Shown here piece after piece: positions 54,822-63,700 of a stretch of DNA of 64,000 bases. Source of the DNA: Micromonospora trifolii (GTDB taxonomy: Bacteria > Actinomycetota > Actinomycetes > Mycobacteriales > Micromonosporaceae); the NCBI RefSeq assembly GCF_022229005.1, contig NZ_JAKKFD010000020.1:62001-126000 (forward strand), read 5' to 3'. A program made the position numbers and the translations under genes. Position 1 is the stretch's first letter. Each line of letters begins with the position of its first letter. The notes under the pieces are model-generated. The model saw nothing but the letters and a program-made list of their open reading frames with translations, was not told where the DNA came from and searched no databases.

Positions 54822-54890
54822 CGCTTTGGAGCTGATGCCGTAGACGAGTCACCCGTCCGGCGATTCGTTTACGACATCAGCTCCAAAGCG
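54822..54890. terminator. Extended 29-bp stem between GNAT and ABC-transporter genes
   Basis: CGCTTTGGAGCTGATG (54822-54837) pairs perfectly with 54875-54890, and the stem continues inward with one mismatch and two G-U pairs to an 11-base loop at 54851-54861. The G-U pattern means the RNA stem is stronger than the DNA palindrome on the plus strand. It lies between converging units. Confidence 0.75.
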
Positions 54891-54992
54891 AGCACGGACC
54901 GCCATCCGCCGCGCGGCGCCCCGGAGGGAGCCAGCGCCCGGCGTCACCGCTGTATCCGCTCCGGGCATCGCGGGCACCGTCGACGGCCCGCC

Positions 54993-55028
54993 CCCCGGCG
55001 GCGGTCAGCCCCCCGGCGGCGGTCAGCC
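54993..55028. repeat. 18-bp tandem duplication at the ABC ATPase 3' end
   Basis: CCCCGGCGGCGGTCAGCC occurs twice in direct succession (54993-55010, 55011-55028). The second copy spans the gene's stop codon, so the first copy supplies a second in-phase-looking stop just outside the gene. It is probably a replication-slippage duplication with no coding effect. Confidence 0.8.
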
Positions 55029-55763
55029 GTCGGCCAGGCGTCCGTCGCGCAGGACGAGCACCCGGTCGGCGAGGTCGATCAGGGCCGGGTCGTGCGTGGC
55101 CACCAGGGCCGTCATGCCGCGGGCGTGCACCACCGCGCGCAGCAGGTCCATGATGGATCGGCCGGTTTCCGAGTCGAGCTGACCGGTGGGCTCGTCGGCG
55201 ATGAGCAGGTCCGGCTCGTTGGCCAACGCACGGGCCACAGCGACCCGCTGCTGCTGGCCACCGGAGAGCTCGTACGGTCGCTGCGCGGCGTGCCCGCCCA
55301 GGCCGACGAGTTCCAGCAGCACCGCGACGCGCTCTTCGCGCTCCGCGGCCGGCGTCTGCGCCAGCCGCAGCGGCACGCCCACGTTCTCGGCGGCGGAGAG
55401 GATCGGCACCAGCCCGAAGGTCTGGAACACGAACCCGACGGTGCCGCGGCGCAGCCGCAGCAGCTCCGCCTCCCCGGCGGAGGTGACGTCGTGCCCGGCC
55501 ACCACCACCTGACCGCTGTCCGGCCGGTCCAGCCCGCCGATCAGGTTCAGAAGCGTGGTCTTGCCGGCCCCGGACCGGCCTCGGATGGCGACCAACTCGC
55601 CCCGGTCGGCGGTGAACGAGACGTCCCGCACCGCGTGCACGGCGTGCTCACCACGGCCGAAGGTCCGGCTGACCCCACTGACCCGGACCACCTCGTCGGG
55701 GTGCGACGCGGAGCCGCCGCCGAACCCGGCCGCGCCGGTCACCACCATGTCCTGCCGGCTCAT
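55023..55763 (-). CDS. ABC transporter ATP-binding protein (MacB/LolD type)
   Basis: A 246-residue ATPase. Walker A is [12 protein letters not shown], with a Q-loop [16 protein letters not shown], signature [17 protein letters not shown], Walker [17 protein letters not shown] and the switch His in [12 protein letters not shown]. It begins with an ATGA overlap to the upstream ATPase gene. The operon order ATPase-ATPase-permease-permease suggests a heterodimeric FtsX-like exporter or lipoprotein/peptide transporter; the two ATPases may pair with each other. Confidence 0.92.
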   Translation of the reverse strand: MSRQDMVVTGAAGFGGGSASHPDEVVRVSGVSRTFGRGEHAVHAVRDVSFTADRGELVAIRGRSGAGKTTLLNLIGGLDRPDSGQVVVAGHDVTSAGEAELLRLRRGTVGFVFQTFGLVPILSAAENVGVPLRLAQTPAAEREERVAVLLELVGLGGHAAQRPYELSGGQQQRVAVARALANEPDLLIADEPTGQLDSETGRSIMDLLRAVVHARGMTALVATHDPALIDLADRVLVLRDGRLADG

Positions 55764-56755
55764 GCCCGTGCTCCCCGCTCCTCCGAGGCCCGGTTGCCGG
55801 GCCGTACCTGCACATGGTCCGGCTCCAGGTCGAGCCGGACCCGCTCCTTCAGCGAGAGCGCGTCGACGAACGCGGCCGGCAGCTGCATCCGACCGTTGCG
55901 GTCCAGTACCGCGTACTCCTCGCTGACCAGCTCGGTGTTGCCGTCCGCGTCGATCCGCGCGGTCCGGCGTACCTCGGAGGCGGTCCGGCCGTCGCGGATC
56001 GCGACGGTCCGGCGGACCTGCGTGGCCACGGCGTGGTCGTGTGTGACGACCACGATGGTCACGCCCAGTTCCGCGTTGATGGTGCGCAGCGCCGCGAAGA
56101 CCTCCGCGCCGGTCGCCTCGTCCAGCTCACCGGTCGGCTCGTCGGCGAAGAGCACCTCCGGGTCGTTGGCCACCGCCACCGCCACCGCGACCCGCTGCTG
56201 TTCTCCACCGCTGAGCTGCCCGGGGCGCCGATCGGCGCAGTAGCCCACGCCGACCAGGTCGAGCAGTTCCCGGGCCCGTTCCCGGCGGGCCTTGCGGCTG
56301 CGCTTGCCGGCCAACTGCATCGGCAGCTCGACGTTCTCCAGCGCGTTGAGGTACGGCAGCAGGTTGCGGCCGGTCTGCTGCCAGACGAACCCGACCAGCT
56401 GCCGGCGGTAGCTCAGCCGCCGCTTCGCGGAGAGCGAGAGCAGGTCGTAGTCGGCCACCCTGGCGATACCGGCGGTCGGGGTGTCCAGGCCGGAGAGGAT
56501 GTTGAGCAGTGTCGACTTGCCCGAACCGGAGGCGCCGACGATCGCCACCAGCTCACCCCGGTCGATGACCAGGTCGAGCCCCTGCAGGGCGACCACCTCC
56601 ACCCCCTCGGTCTTGAAGATGCGCACCAGGCCGTCGCAGACGATGTGCCCGCGGAGGCGATCCTGCCCGCCGGCCCGCTCGGCGGCGCGAAGCGCTGCCC
56701 GCTGTTGCAGGGCGGCCAGGTCAGGCACCAGTGGAGTCTGGGCGGTAGCGGTCAT
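55760..56755 (-). CDS. ABC transporter ATP-binding protein with AbrB-like C-terminal tail
   Basis: A 331-residue protein. The ATPase core has Walker A GASGSGKSTLLN, QTGRNLLPYLNALENV, signature GQLSGGEQQRVAVAVAVAN and Walker B VLFADEPTGELDEATG. Residues ~270-330 are an addition: YAVLDRNGRMQLPAAFVDAL with VRLDLEPDHVQVRPG, resembling the swapped-hairpin AbrB/SpoVT fold (order beta-loop-LP-helix-beta). Such domains usually bind DNA or dimerise; in an ABC ATPase it might set dimerisation or membrane contact. It lies directly after the first permease gene. Confidence 0.9.
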   Translation of the reverse strand: MTATAQTPLVPDLAALQQRAALRAAERAGGQDRLRGHIVCDGLVRIFKTEGVEVVALQGLDLVIDRGELVAIVGASGSGKSTLLNILSGLDTPTAGIARVADYDLLSLSAKRRLSYRRQLVGFVWQQTGRNLLPYLNALENVELPMQLAGKRSRKARRERARELLDLVGVGYCADRRPGQLSGGEQQRVAVAVAVANDPEVLFADEPTGELDEATGAEVFAALRTINAELGVTIVVVTHDHAVATQVRRTVAIRDGRTASEVRRTARIDADGNTELVSEEYAVLDRNGRMQLPAAFVDALSLKERVRLDLEPDHVQVRPGNRASEERGARA

Positions 56756-56756
56756 C

Positions 56757-59465
56757 TCAGCTCTCCTCTCCGAGCCGAAGCACCTCTCCGAGGCGCAAAC
56801 GGCGGTTGTTCAAAGCCTCGACGGCGACCGCGAAGCCGAGGGCGACCGCCCCGAGCGCGAACACAGCGGCGACCAGAGCGGGCTCGAAAGCCACCCGGAC
56901 GGGCACACCACTGGTGAACGCGGACAGGCCGAGCACCGGGTTGAGCAGCAGGGGCAGTACCGCACCGACGAGCGCGCCGGTCAGCACCGACACCGCGACC
57001 AGCGGGGTCAACTCGACCAGCAGCAGCCCTCGCCACTGCCGGCGGGACAGGCCGAGGGTGCGCAGCCGGGACAGCACCTGGCCCCGGGCGCGCGCGCCGG
57101 CCAGGACTGTGAACGCGATGGCCAACAGCCCGAGCACTGTGCCGCCGGCGGCGCCGGCCACGAACCCGAAGGCCAGCACCCCGTTCGCCCCGCCCTCGCC
57201 GAGATCCCGGCGGACCTCCGCGCGGGTGTCGACGGTGACCCCGATCATCCGTTCCCGACCGGTGACCGTGCCGTCCCGCTGGTAGCGCTCCTGCCCCTGG
57301 TCGCCGGCGACGCGTAGCGCCTCGGCGTCCAGCGAGTCCCCGGCGATCAGCAGGCTGGTGGGCACTGGTGTGGTGGTACGCGTCGGCAGGGCCTGCCAGG
57401 GCAGGATCACGAACCGGCTGACGTTCGCCGCCAGCATCGGGAAACCGGCCTCGGTGCCGGCCACCCGGAACTCGTACCGCTGGCCCTGCACCGAGATGAA
57501 GGCGGAGTCGTCCAGCCCGGCCTTGGCCAGGTCGGCGGCGACCGCCGGTGAGACGATCGCCGGCAGCGGACCCGGGCCGGGCCCCGCGGTGCGCAGCGCG
57601 GCGGGAATGGACAGGTCCACCTGCGATTCGCGGGCCACAGTGTCCAACCCCGAGCCGTCGACGAGCAGCACGTCCGTCTGCCCGATGAAGGCGTCGGTGC
57701 CGACCTCGTCGGACGCGAGCCGCTCATCGTCCTCGTACAGCACCCTTGTGACGGCCCGGACTCCCGGCAGACGGCCCAGCTCGTCGATGGTGTCGGGTGC
57801 GAAGCGCTCCCCGCGGATCACTGCGTCGGCGGGCACGATCTGCGCGGCGGCCCGTTCCCGGCTCGCGTCGACGCCGGCGGCCACTACCGCGCAGAACGCC
57901 GCAGTACCGATCGCCAGCACCACCACGACCAGCGGGGCGGCGACCGCCGCTCGGCCGGCGCGGGCCGTGCCGAGGAAGGCCACGCTGCCCCGGGTCCGCG
58001 CGGCCAGCCGGCTGACCAGCAACAACGGCCAGGGGTACGCGCGCAGCGCCAGCACCGCCGCTGCGATCGCGAGGAGAACCGGCACCGACACGAGCAGTGG
58101 ATCCACCTCGCCGAGAGTCAGACCACGCCGACGCAGCAGCACCGCGGCGAGCCCGGCCAGGAGCAGCAGGGAGACCTCGACGGTGAGTCGACGGGCCGAC
58201 GGGCGCACCCGGATCAGGTCCCGGCGAGCCGCTCCGCCGACCGGTACGGCCAGCGTCGCCAACGGCAGTGCCAGCGTGACCAGCACTGTCGCCCCGATGA
58301 CGTACGGCGTGGTCGGATCCGGTGCACCGGGGAACAGGGTGCCCAGCCACCAGCCCAGCACGGCGGCGATCGGCACCACCAGCATCGACTCGGCGAGGCT
58401 GCGCCGGGCGCCGGCGGTGGCCCCGCCCCCACGGGCGCGCAGCAACGCGAACTCCGAGCGACGCCGCCTGGTGGCGAGACTGGCCGCGAGCACGATGAGT
58501 CCCGCCAGGGTGGCCAGTACGCCGGCCGCGATCACCGCGAGCAGCGTCCGGACGGCGTCGATCTGGGCGGCGAACGCGCGCAGCGGAACGTCGACGCCCT
58601 GGGTCAGGCTGAGGTCCTTCGGCTGGTTGCGCTGCATCACCTGAAGGCCGTCGATCAGCTGGTCCAGCTCGCGTGCGTCGATCCGGTCGACGCCCAGGCG
58701 GTACCGCCAGTTGGACTGGATCGGCCAGCCCTCCGCGGCCCGCTTGTTGAGGGGCGACTGCGCCACGACGCCGACGATGACGAACGGCTGACCATCACCC
58801 TGCGGTTCGATGATCCGCAGCAGCTGTGGAAGCCCGTCCCAGATGCCGTTGGCGCGGTCGACGGGCCGGTACAGCCCGGTCACCGTCAGCGGGACACCGT
58901 TGATGAGTCGGCCCTTGTCGTCGGTCCTGCCGGTGCGCAGTTGGCTGCCGGCGCGCAGGTTGAGCTTGCGGGCCACGTCGACGTCGAGCGCCACCTCGAT
59001 CGGCCGGTCGGGAACGTACGTCTCGCTCGGCCACGCCCCGTCGACGAGGGTGCTCGCGTCCTGGATGCCGGGCATCGCCCGCAGGCCCATGTCGACAAGC
59101 AGGTTGCGGGCGGCCAGGTCCGGCCCGACCACCCGGGCCTCGGTGGTCTCGACGCTGTACCACCGCTCGGTCACCGCCGAGCGCACCTGTGGCGGCATCT
59201 CCGCGGCCAGGGCGTCGAACCGCTCGGCGGCACTGCCCATCGCCGTCCGTTGCGACGTCAGCTCCGCCGGGCTGGTGGTGTACGAGATGTCCCGGCGGGC
59301 CGCCGGCTCGCTGTTGAGTTGCGCCCGCAGCCCCTGTTCTGCGAGCTGGTTGACCAGCCGGGGCACTCCACTGATCAGCAGCGTGACCACCAGGGTCAGC
59401 ACCGCCAGCAGCAGGAACTGCCCCCCGTACGCCCGGACCCGCCGGACGGCCGCCCCGACGTTCAT
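56757..59465 (-). CDS. FtsX-like ABC transporter permease (902 residues)
   Basis: A 902-residue permease. The single N-terminal helix (~14-34) is followed by a large extracytoplasmic domain (~40-275), then a cluster of about eight to nine helices (starting RTLLAVIAAGVLATLAGLIV, residue ~295) with a second external domain (~480-720) and three final helices around residues ~740, 800 and 850. This is the MacB/FtsX permease layout. ATG 59465 overlaps the stop of the next upstream permease gene (ATGA) and is the sensible start; the frame is open further to 60011. It should form one half of the membrane complex. Confidence 0.9.
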   Translation of the reverse strand: MNVGAAVRRVRAYGGQFLLLAVLTLVVTLLISGVPRLVNQLAEQGLRAQLNSEPAARRDISYTTSPAELTSQRTAMGSAAERFDALAAEMPPQVRSAVTERWYSVETTEARVVGPDLAARNLLVDMGLRAMPGIQDASTLVDGAWPSETYVPDRPIEVALDVDVARKLNLRAGSQLRTGRTDDKGRLINGVPLTVTGLYRPVDRANGIWDGLPQLLRIIEPQGDGQPFVIVGVVAQSPLNKRAAEGWPIQSNWRYRLGVDRIDARELDQLIDGLQVMQRNQPKDLSLTQGVDVPLRAFAAQIDAVRTLLAVIAAGVLATLAGLIVLAASLATRRRRSEFALLRARGGGATAGARRSLAESMLVVPIAAVLGWWLGTLFPGAPDPTTPYVIGATVLVTLALPLATLAVPVGGAARRDLIRVRPSARRLTVEVSLLLLAGLAAVLLRRRGLTLGEVDPLLVSVPVLLAIAAAVLALRAYPWPLLLVSRLAARTRGSVAFLGTARAGRAAVAAPLVVVVLAIGTAAFCAVVAAGVDASRERAAAQIVPADAVIRGERFAPDTIDELGRLPGVRAVTRVLYEDDERLASDEVGTDAFIGQTDVLLVDGSGLDTVARESQVDLSIPAALRTAGPGPGPLPAIVSPAVAADLAKAGLDDSAFISVQGQRYEFRVAGTEAGFPMLAANVSRFVILPWQALPTRTTTPVPTSLLIAGDSLDAEALRVAGDQGQERYQRDGTVTGRERMIGVTVDTRAEVRRDLGEGGANGVLAFGFVAGAAGGTVLGLLAIAFTVLAGARARGQVLSRLRTLGLSRRQWRGLLLVELTPLVAVSVLTGALVGAVLPLLLNPVLGLSAFTSGVPVRVAFEPALVAAVFALGAVALGFAVAVEALNNRRLRLGEVLRLGEES

Positions 59466-62400
59466 CGTTCTCCCCCGATTCGCAGCTGCACCGCCGCCAC
59501 CCGCTGACGGATGCCGGTGGCGATGAACGCGCTGAAGGCGAGCGCCGCCAGCAGCAGACCGACCGCGGTCAGGCCGATGGGCACCCAGGGCAGCACGAAC
59601 GCCGCCGGGGGTATCGGCCGGCCGGCGGCCGGGGTGAGGATGACAAGTGGGGCCATCGTCGCGCCGACCGCGGTGCCGAGCAACAACCCGACGCCCACGC
59701 CGATGCCGGCGAGGAACGTCTGTTCGGCCAGCAGCGCCCGAGCCATCAGGCGGGGCGTGGCGCCGAGGGTGTGCAGGACGGCGAACTCGCCGAGCCGACG
59801 CCGGGCGGTGGCCCACACGTCCACCATCAGGCCGACGAGGGCGAGCAGCACCGCACCGAACGCTGCGGCGAGCATTCCGGTACGCGAGCCGCGCCAGTAC
59901 GGGTCGTCGGCGGCCGCCTTGATGGCCGCTTCCCGGTTGAGCACTGTGACGCCCGGGAGTGCGCTGGCCGCCTGGGCGGCGGCGTTCGCGTCGCCGGCAC
60001 CGACCCACCATTCCGGTACCTGTCGCACCGCGCCGCTGCTCCGGATCATCGCGTCGACAGCGGCCGGCAGGTCCAGCAGGACGCCTTCCCCGGTGGTGGC
60101 CGGCACGGCGGCCAGTTCGCCGACCAGCCGCACCGGCAGCGTCGCCCCGGAGAGGGTCAGGTCGACGGTGTCGCCGACGTTCAGGCTCAGCGCGTCGCGG
60201 ACCCCTGGGGTCATCAACACCGGTACGAACGTGTCGTCTCCCCCGCCCGGCACGACAGCGAACCGGGTGGGTGGTTGGTACGCGAACTGCCCACCGGGGA
60301 TCACCTCGACCGCGCGGGCCGCGGCGAAGCCGGCGCCGGTGGTCCGTACCGGCGTGGGCTCCTGCCCGAGGGCGGTCACGGCCCAGTCGCCGCTCAGTTC
60401 GGTCGGTTGTTTCGTGCCGTCGGCAGTGACCACCGTCAGCCCGTCCACCTGGAGTTCGTAGGAGTTGCCGGCGGCCAACCCACCGTCTGCCTCGAAGCCG
60501 GCCAGCCGCAGCCGCGCCCCGCTGAGGTCGGGCAGTCGCGTGGTGAACGGGGTGGCCCGGCCGTCGCTGTCGGCGTTGGCCGCCGGCAGCCGCAGGGCGA
60601 GCCCGTCGGGGGTGGTGACCAGCAACGTCACAGCGACCTTCAGTGACCGGGCGGCGTTGCTCACCGGGGTACGGATCGTGCCGGTGATCTCACGCGCCCC
60701 GGCGGGCAGTTCGACGCCTGCGGGCTCTCCCCGCGCGGCGACCATCCTCCGGTACTGCTCCGACGCCGAGCCGTCGCCGAGGCGGTCGGCGAGCCGGACG
60801 ACGCCCAGGGCGCTGGCCGGGTCGACACCGATCACTGTGGCCGGCAGGTTCTCCCGCCCGACCCGGATCTCGTCCCGCCACGCCGGCAGCACCCGGGTTA
60901 CGCTCGGCAGCGCGGCGAGTTCGCCGGCCCGGGTCGGTGGGGCGCCTCCGGCCCGTTCGGTCACCCGCAGGTCGGCGCCGACCGTGTGGCCGGCCTGCTC
61001 GACCTGGGACCGCTCGCCGGTGCTGATCAGCGACCAGGCCAGGGTGCTGCCGCCAACGGCGAGGGCGAGCAGCAACACGGGGCCGGCGTGGGGACGTCGG
61101 CCGGCCTGCCACATGCCGAACATGGTGGCGGTCCAGGGACGTCGGTCGACGAACCGCTCCGCGAACCGGGTGAGCGGCGGGAGCACCCGCAACGCCAGCA
61201 CGGCACCGGCCAGCACGCCGAGCGTCGGGGCGGCGACCAGCAGCGGGTCGAGCCCGAGCTGGCCACCCGAGCCGGCCAGCGGGGAGGCGTACCGGCGCAG
61301 CTGCACCCAGGCGAGCACGGCGAGCGCCACGAGCACCAGGTCGACGCTGGCGCGTTGGACGCTCGCGGCCCGGTTCGGCCGGGATCGGGCCGCCATGTCG
61401 GCGACGTACGTCCCGGCGCCGCGCAGCGTCGGTAGGACCATGGCGACGAGGCAGCCGGCCGCGGTGGCCGCTGCCGCCGCCCAGACCAGTGTGGTGTTGC
61501 CGCCTGCGGTGGAGAGGTCACCCGACCCGCCGGGTCGGATGTAGCGCAGCGCCTCACCGGCGATCAGCGGACCGAGCACGGCGGCCGGGGCGACCACCAG
61601 GGTCGCCTCACGGGCGGCCAGGCCGGCCAACTGCCGACGGGCGGCGCCTCGGGCGCGCAGCAGCGCGGTCTGTGGGCGGCGGTCCTCGTGCAGCAGCGCG
61701 GCGACCAGCACCAGCGCGTACCCGGCGAGCACCAGGATGAGCAGCAGCGGGGTGGCCAGCGACGAGCGACCCACCAGGTCGGCGCGGGCGATCCGGTCCA
61801 GCAACTGCGGCATCTTGGTCACCGTCTGCCCGGAGCTGCCCAGTTGGGCGGCCTCGGGAACGGCCGAGACCGCCTCGGTGAGGGCTTTCCGAACGGCGGG
61901 CAGGTCGGCGGTGTCGACGGTGCCGAGGTCCGGTTGGGCCAGCCAGGACGCCGACACCGAGCCCGGGAAGGTGGCCGCGAAGTCGGCCGGGTCGAGCGTG
62001 AACGGCCCGTACGAGGTGCCGGAACCAGCGCTGCCCGACCCCACGCCGGGCGCCAGCAGCCAGTACGCGTCCGCCGGGTCGCGGGGCCGCCAGGTGCCGG
62101 CGAGCACCAGTTCCCCGCGTCGTTCGGTGGCCCGGTCGCGCACCGGGACGCGTTCGCCGACGGTCAGGCCGAGGGCGCCGGCGACCCGCTCGGGCAGGCT
62201 CACCTGGACGGGGTTCGCTCCGGGGCTGGGCCAGGCTCCGCCGGTCAGTTCCGCGTGGCTGGCGAGGTCGGCGAGCGTGGCCAGGTTCGCGAAGACCGGT
62301 TCGTCGGCCGTACGCGGGATCTGCCCGAGGTCGCCGGTCAGCTCCCGGCCGGTGCCGTAACGGGCGGTGGTGACACTGACCGGGACGCCGCCGAGCCCGG

Positions 62401-62650
62401 TGGCGAACTCGGCTCGGACCGCCTTGTCCCTGGTGGCGAACTCGGCCGCGTCCCGTCCACCCGAGCCACTGACCAGAAGGCCGCGCTCCTCGGCGGGCGA
62501 GGCGGCGACCAGAGCTCGCTGCCCGGCGTCCACCGCCCGACGGTTGTAGTCGGACAGCCCGGTGACCAACGCGACGGCGACGAGGGCAGCGATCACCGCC
62601 GCGACCAGCAACCCTCGCGCCTCGCGGGCCCGCCTCCACACCAGCTTCAT
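59462..62650 (-). CDS. FtsX-like ABC transporter permease (1062 residues)
   Basis: A 1062-residue permease, first gene of the exporter operon. It has an N-terminal helix (~14-34), a large external domain (~40-310), helices near ~300-325, 345-365, 390-410, 440-460 and 475-490, a second external domain (~520-920) with repeated beta-rich stretches, and three C-terminal helices (~930-1050). GGGAGG precedes ATG by about 10 bases. The substrate is unknown: MacB-like systems export peptides or toxins, others act on lipoproteins. No accessory periplasmic protein is encoded nearby. Confidence 0.9.
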   Translation of the reverse strand: MKLVWRRAREARGLLVAAVIAALVAVALVTGLSDYNRRAVDAGQRALVAASPAEERGLLVSGSGGRDAAEFATRDKAVRAEFATGLGGVPVSVTTARYGTGRELTGDLGQIPRTADEPVFANLATLADLASHAELTGGAWPSPGANPVQVSLPERVAGALGLTVGERVPVRDRATERRGELVLAGTWRPRDPADAYWLLAPGVGSGSAGSGTSYGPFTLDPADFAATFPGSVSASWLAQPDLGTVDTADLPAVRKALTEAVSAVPEAAQLGSSGQTVTKMPQLLDRIARADLVGRSSLATPLLLILVLAGYALVLVAALLHEDRRPQTALLRARGAARRQLAGLAAREATLVVAPAAVLGPLIAGEALRYIRPGGSGDLSTAGGNTTLVWAAAAATAAGCLVAMVLPTLRGAGTYVADMAARSRPNRAASVQRASVDLVLVALAVLAWVQLRRYASPLAGSGGQLGLDPLLVAAPTLGVLAGAVLALRVLPPLTRFAERFVDRRPWTATMFGMWQAGRRPHAGPVLLLALAVGGSTLAWSLISTGERSQVEQAGHTVGADLRVTERAGGAPPTRAGELAALPSVTRVLPAWRDEIRVGRENLPATVIGVDPASALGVVRLADRLGDGSASEQYRRMVAARGEPAGVELPAGAREITGTIRTPVSNAARSLKVAVTLLVTTPDGLALRLPAANADSDGRATPFTTRLPDLSGARLRLAGFEADGGLAAGNSYELQVDGLTVVTADGTKQPTELSGDWAVTALGQEPTPVRTTGAGFAAARAVEVIPGGQFAYQPPTRFAVVPGGGDDTFVPVLMTPGVRDALSLNVGDTVDLTLSGATLPVRLVGELAAVPATTGEGVLLDLPAAVDAMIRSSGAVRQVPEWWVGAGDANAAAQAASALPGVTVLNREAAIKAAADDPYWRGSRTGMLAAAFGAVLLALVGLMVDVWATARRRLGEFAVLHTLGATPRLMARALLAEQTFLAGIGVGVGLLLGTAVGATMAPLVILTPAAGRPIPPAAFVLPWVPIGLTAVGLLLAALAFSAFIATGIRQRVAAVQLRIGGER

Positions 62651-62782
62651 CCGACGACGCCTCCCCTGGCCCTGGCGGGCCGACGACCATCAAGACAGGC
62701 CACCTACCGGGAAAGGTTCGCGCCCGTTACATGATCGTTATTACGGGGAGGGTCGGCTCAGGCCGACCAGCGCGCCTGGCGG

Positions 62783-62947
62783 CTAACTGCCGCCGCGAAG
62801 GTTGCGGATGCCGAACACCACAGCGCCGAGCACGAGCACGACGCCCAGAAGTTGAAGGCCCGGCGAGTCGTCGGCCTCCCCGTGCACGATGCCGGCGACG
62901 CCGAGGGCAACCACGAGAACGGCGGCGACGGTCAGGAGGTACCTCAT
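62783..62947 (-). CDS. Small two-helix membrane protein
   Basis: A 54-residue protein with two hydrophobic segments (YLLTVAAVLVVALGVAGIV and GLQLLGVVLVLGAVVFGI) joined by the acidic loop HGEADDSP, ending RNLRGGS. ATG 62947 overlaps the end of the XRE regulator gene by 4 bp (ATGA) and has GGAGG 7 bases upstream, which together make it convincing despite its size. It is the last gene of the DUF2975-XRE unit. Function unknown. Confidence 0.8.
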   Translation of the reverse strand: MRYLLTVAAVLVVALGVAGIVHGEADDSPGLQLLGVVLVLGAVVFGIRNLRGGS

Positions 62948-63159
62948 GGGGTTTCCTCCTCGACCCACTCGAGCAGGTCTCCGGGTTGGCAGTCGAGCAC
63001 TCGGCACATCGCTTCGAGGGTGCTGAAGCGGACCGCCTTGGCGCGGCCGTTCTTGAGCACCGCCACGTTGGCGGGGGTGAGCCCGACGCGCTCGGCGAAC
63101 TCACCGACGCTCATCTTGCGCTTGGCCAACTCCACGTCGATGCGGACGACGATGGGCAT
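62944..63159 (-). CDS. Small XRE/Cro-type transcriptional regulator
   Basis: A 71-residue DNA-binding protein that is almost entirely one helix-turn-helix domain: LAKRKMSVGEFAERVGLTPA, NVAVLKNGRAKAVRFSTLEA and MCRVLDCQPGDLLEWVE. It is characteristic of regulators encoded directly after a DUF2975 membrane protein. ATG 63159 shares a base with the DUF2975 stop. It may autoregulate the operon. Confidence 0.9.
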   Translation of the reverse strand: MPIVVRIDVELAKRKMSVGEFAERVGLTPANVAVLKNGRAKAVRFSTLEAMCRVLDCQPGDLLEWVEEETP

Positions 63160-63638
63160 CAGATCACCGCTTCCATGTCGGTCCGCAGGGTGGTGGCCTG
63201 CCGCAACAGCGCCCGCATCACCACCATGAGGAGCCCCAGCACGCTGACGCCCACCGTCAGCAGGAACAGCAGCAGGGGCAGCCCCGGGTCGTCCGCGTTG
63301 AACCCCACGTAGAGGAAGACACCCACGAGCACCACCCACGCGGCGGCGATGGCCCACACGATCGCGTCCACCCACTTCAGGGACGCTTCGGTGAAGATGC
63401 GGTCGCTCTTGACCAGGCTGAGCAACTTCCAGGTCGCCGCGATGACGACCTGGACGCACAGCACCCAGAACACCGCCACGACCGTGGCCGGCCACCGGAG
63501 GTAGGCGTCCTGCGGCGATTCCGCAGCCATGTGGGCGAACTGTCCGGGCAGGGAGAAGGTCTGAAACAGGACCAGGACCCCGAACAGCACCACGAGGAAA
63601 ACTCGGAGAGCGGCAACCGCTCGATGCTCCGTAACCAT
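63159..63638 (-). CDS. DUF2975 family membrane protein
   Basis: A 159-residue integral-membrane protein with four hydrophobic helices (~12-34, ~48-70, ~95-115, ~120-142) and the LSLVKSDRIFTEASLKWVDA segment typical of DUF2975. The family is almost always followed by a small XRE regulator, as here. It may tune the regulator's activity at the membrane, but no biochemical role is known. The ATG is at 63638; only a partial promoter is visible in the 62-bp gap before it. Confidence 0.88.
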   Translation of the reverse strand: MVTEHRAVAALRVFLVVLFGVLVLFQTFSLPGQFAHMAAESPQDAYLRWPATVVAVFWVLCVQVVIAATWKLLSLVKSDRIFTEASLKWVDAIVWAIAAAWVVLVGVFLYVGFNADDPGLPLLLFLLTVGVSVLGLLMVVMRALLRQATTLRTDMEAVI

Positions 63639-63700
63639 GCATCGAGTTTCGCTCGTTACCTATCGAAAGTCAATCGGTTGCGAGGACATCGACTTCTGGC

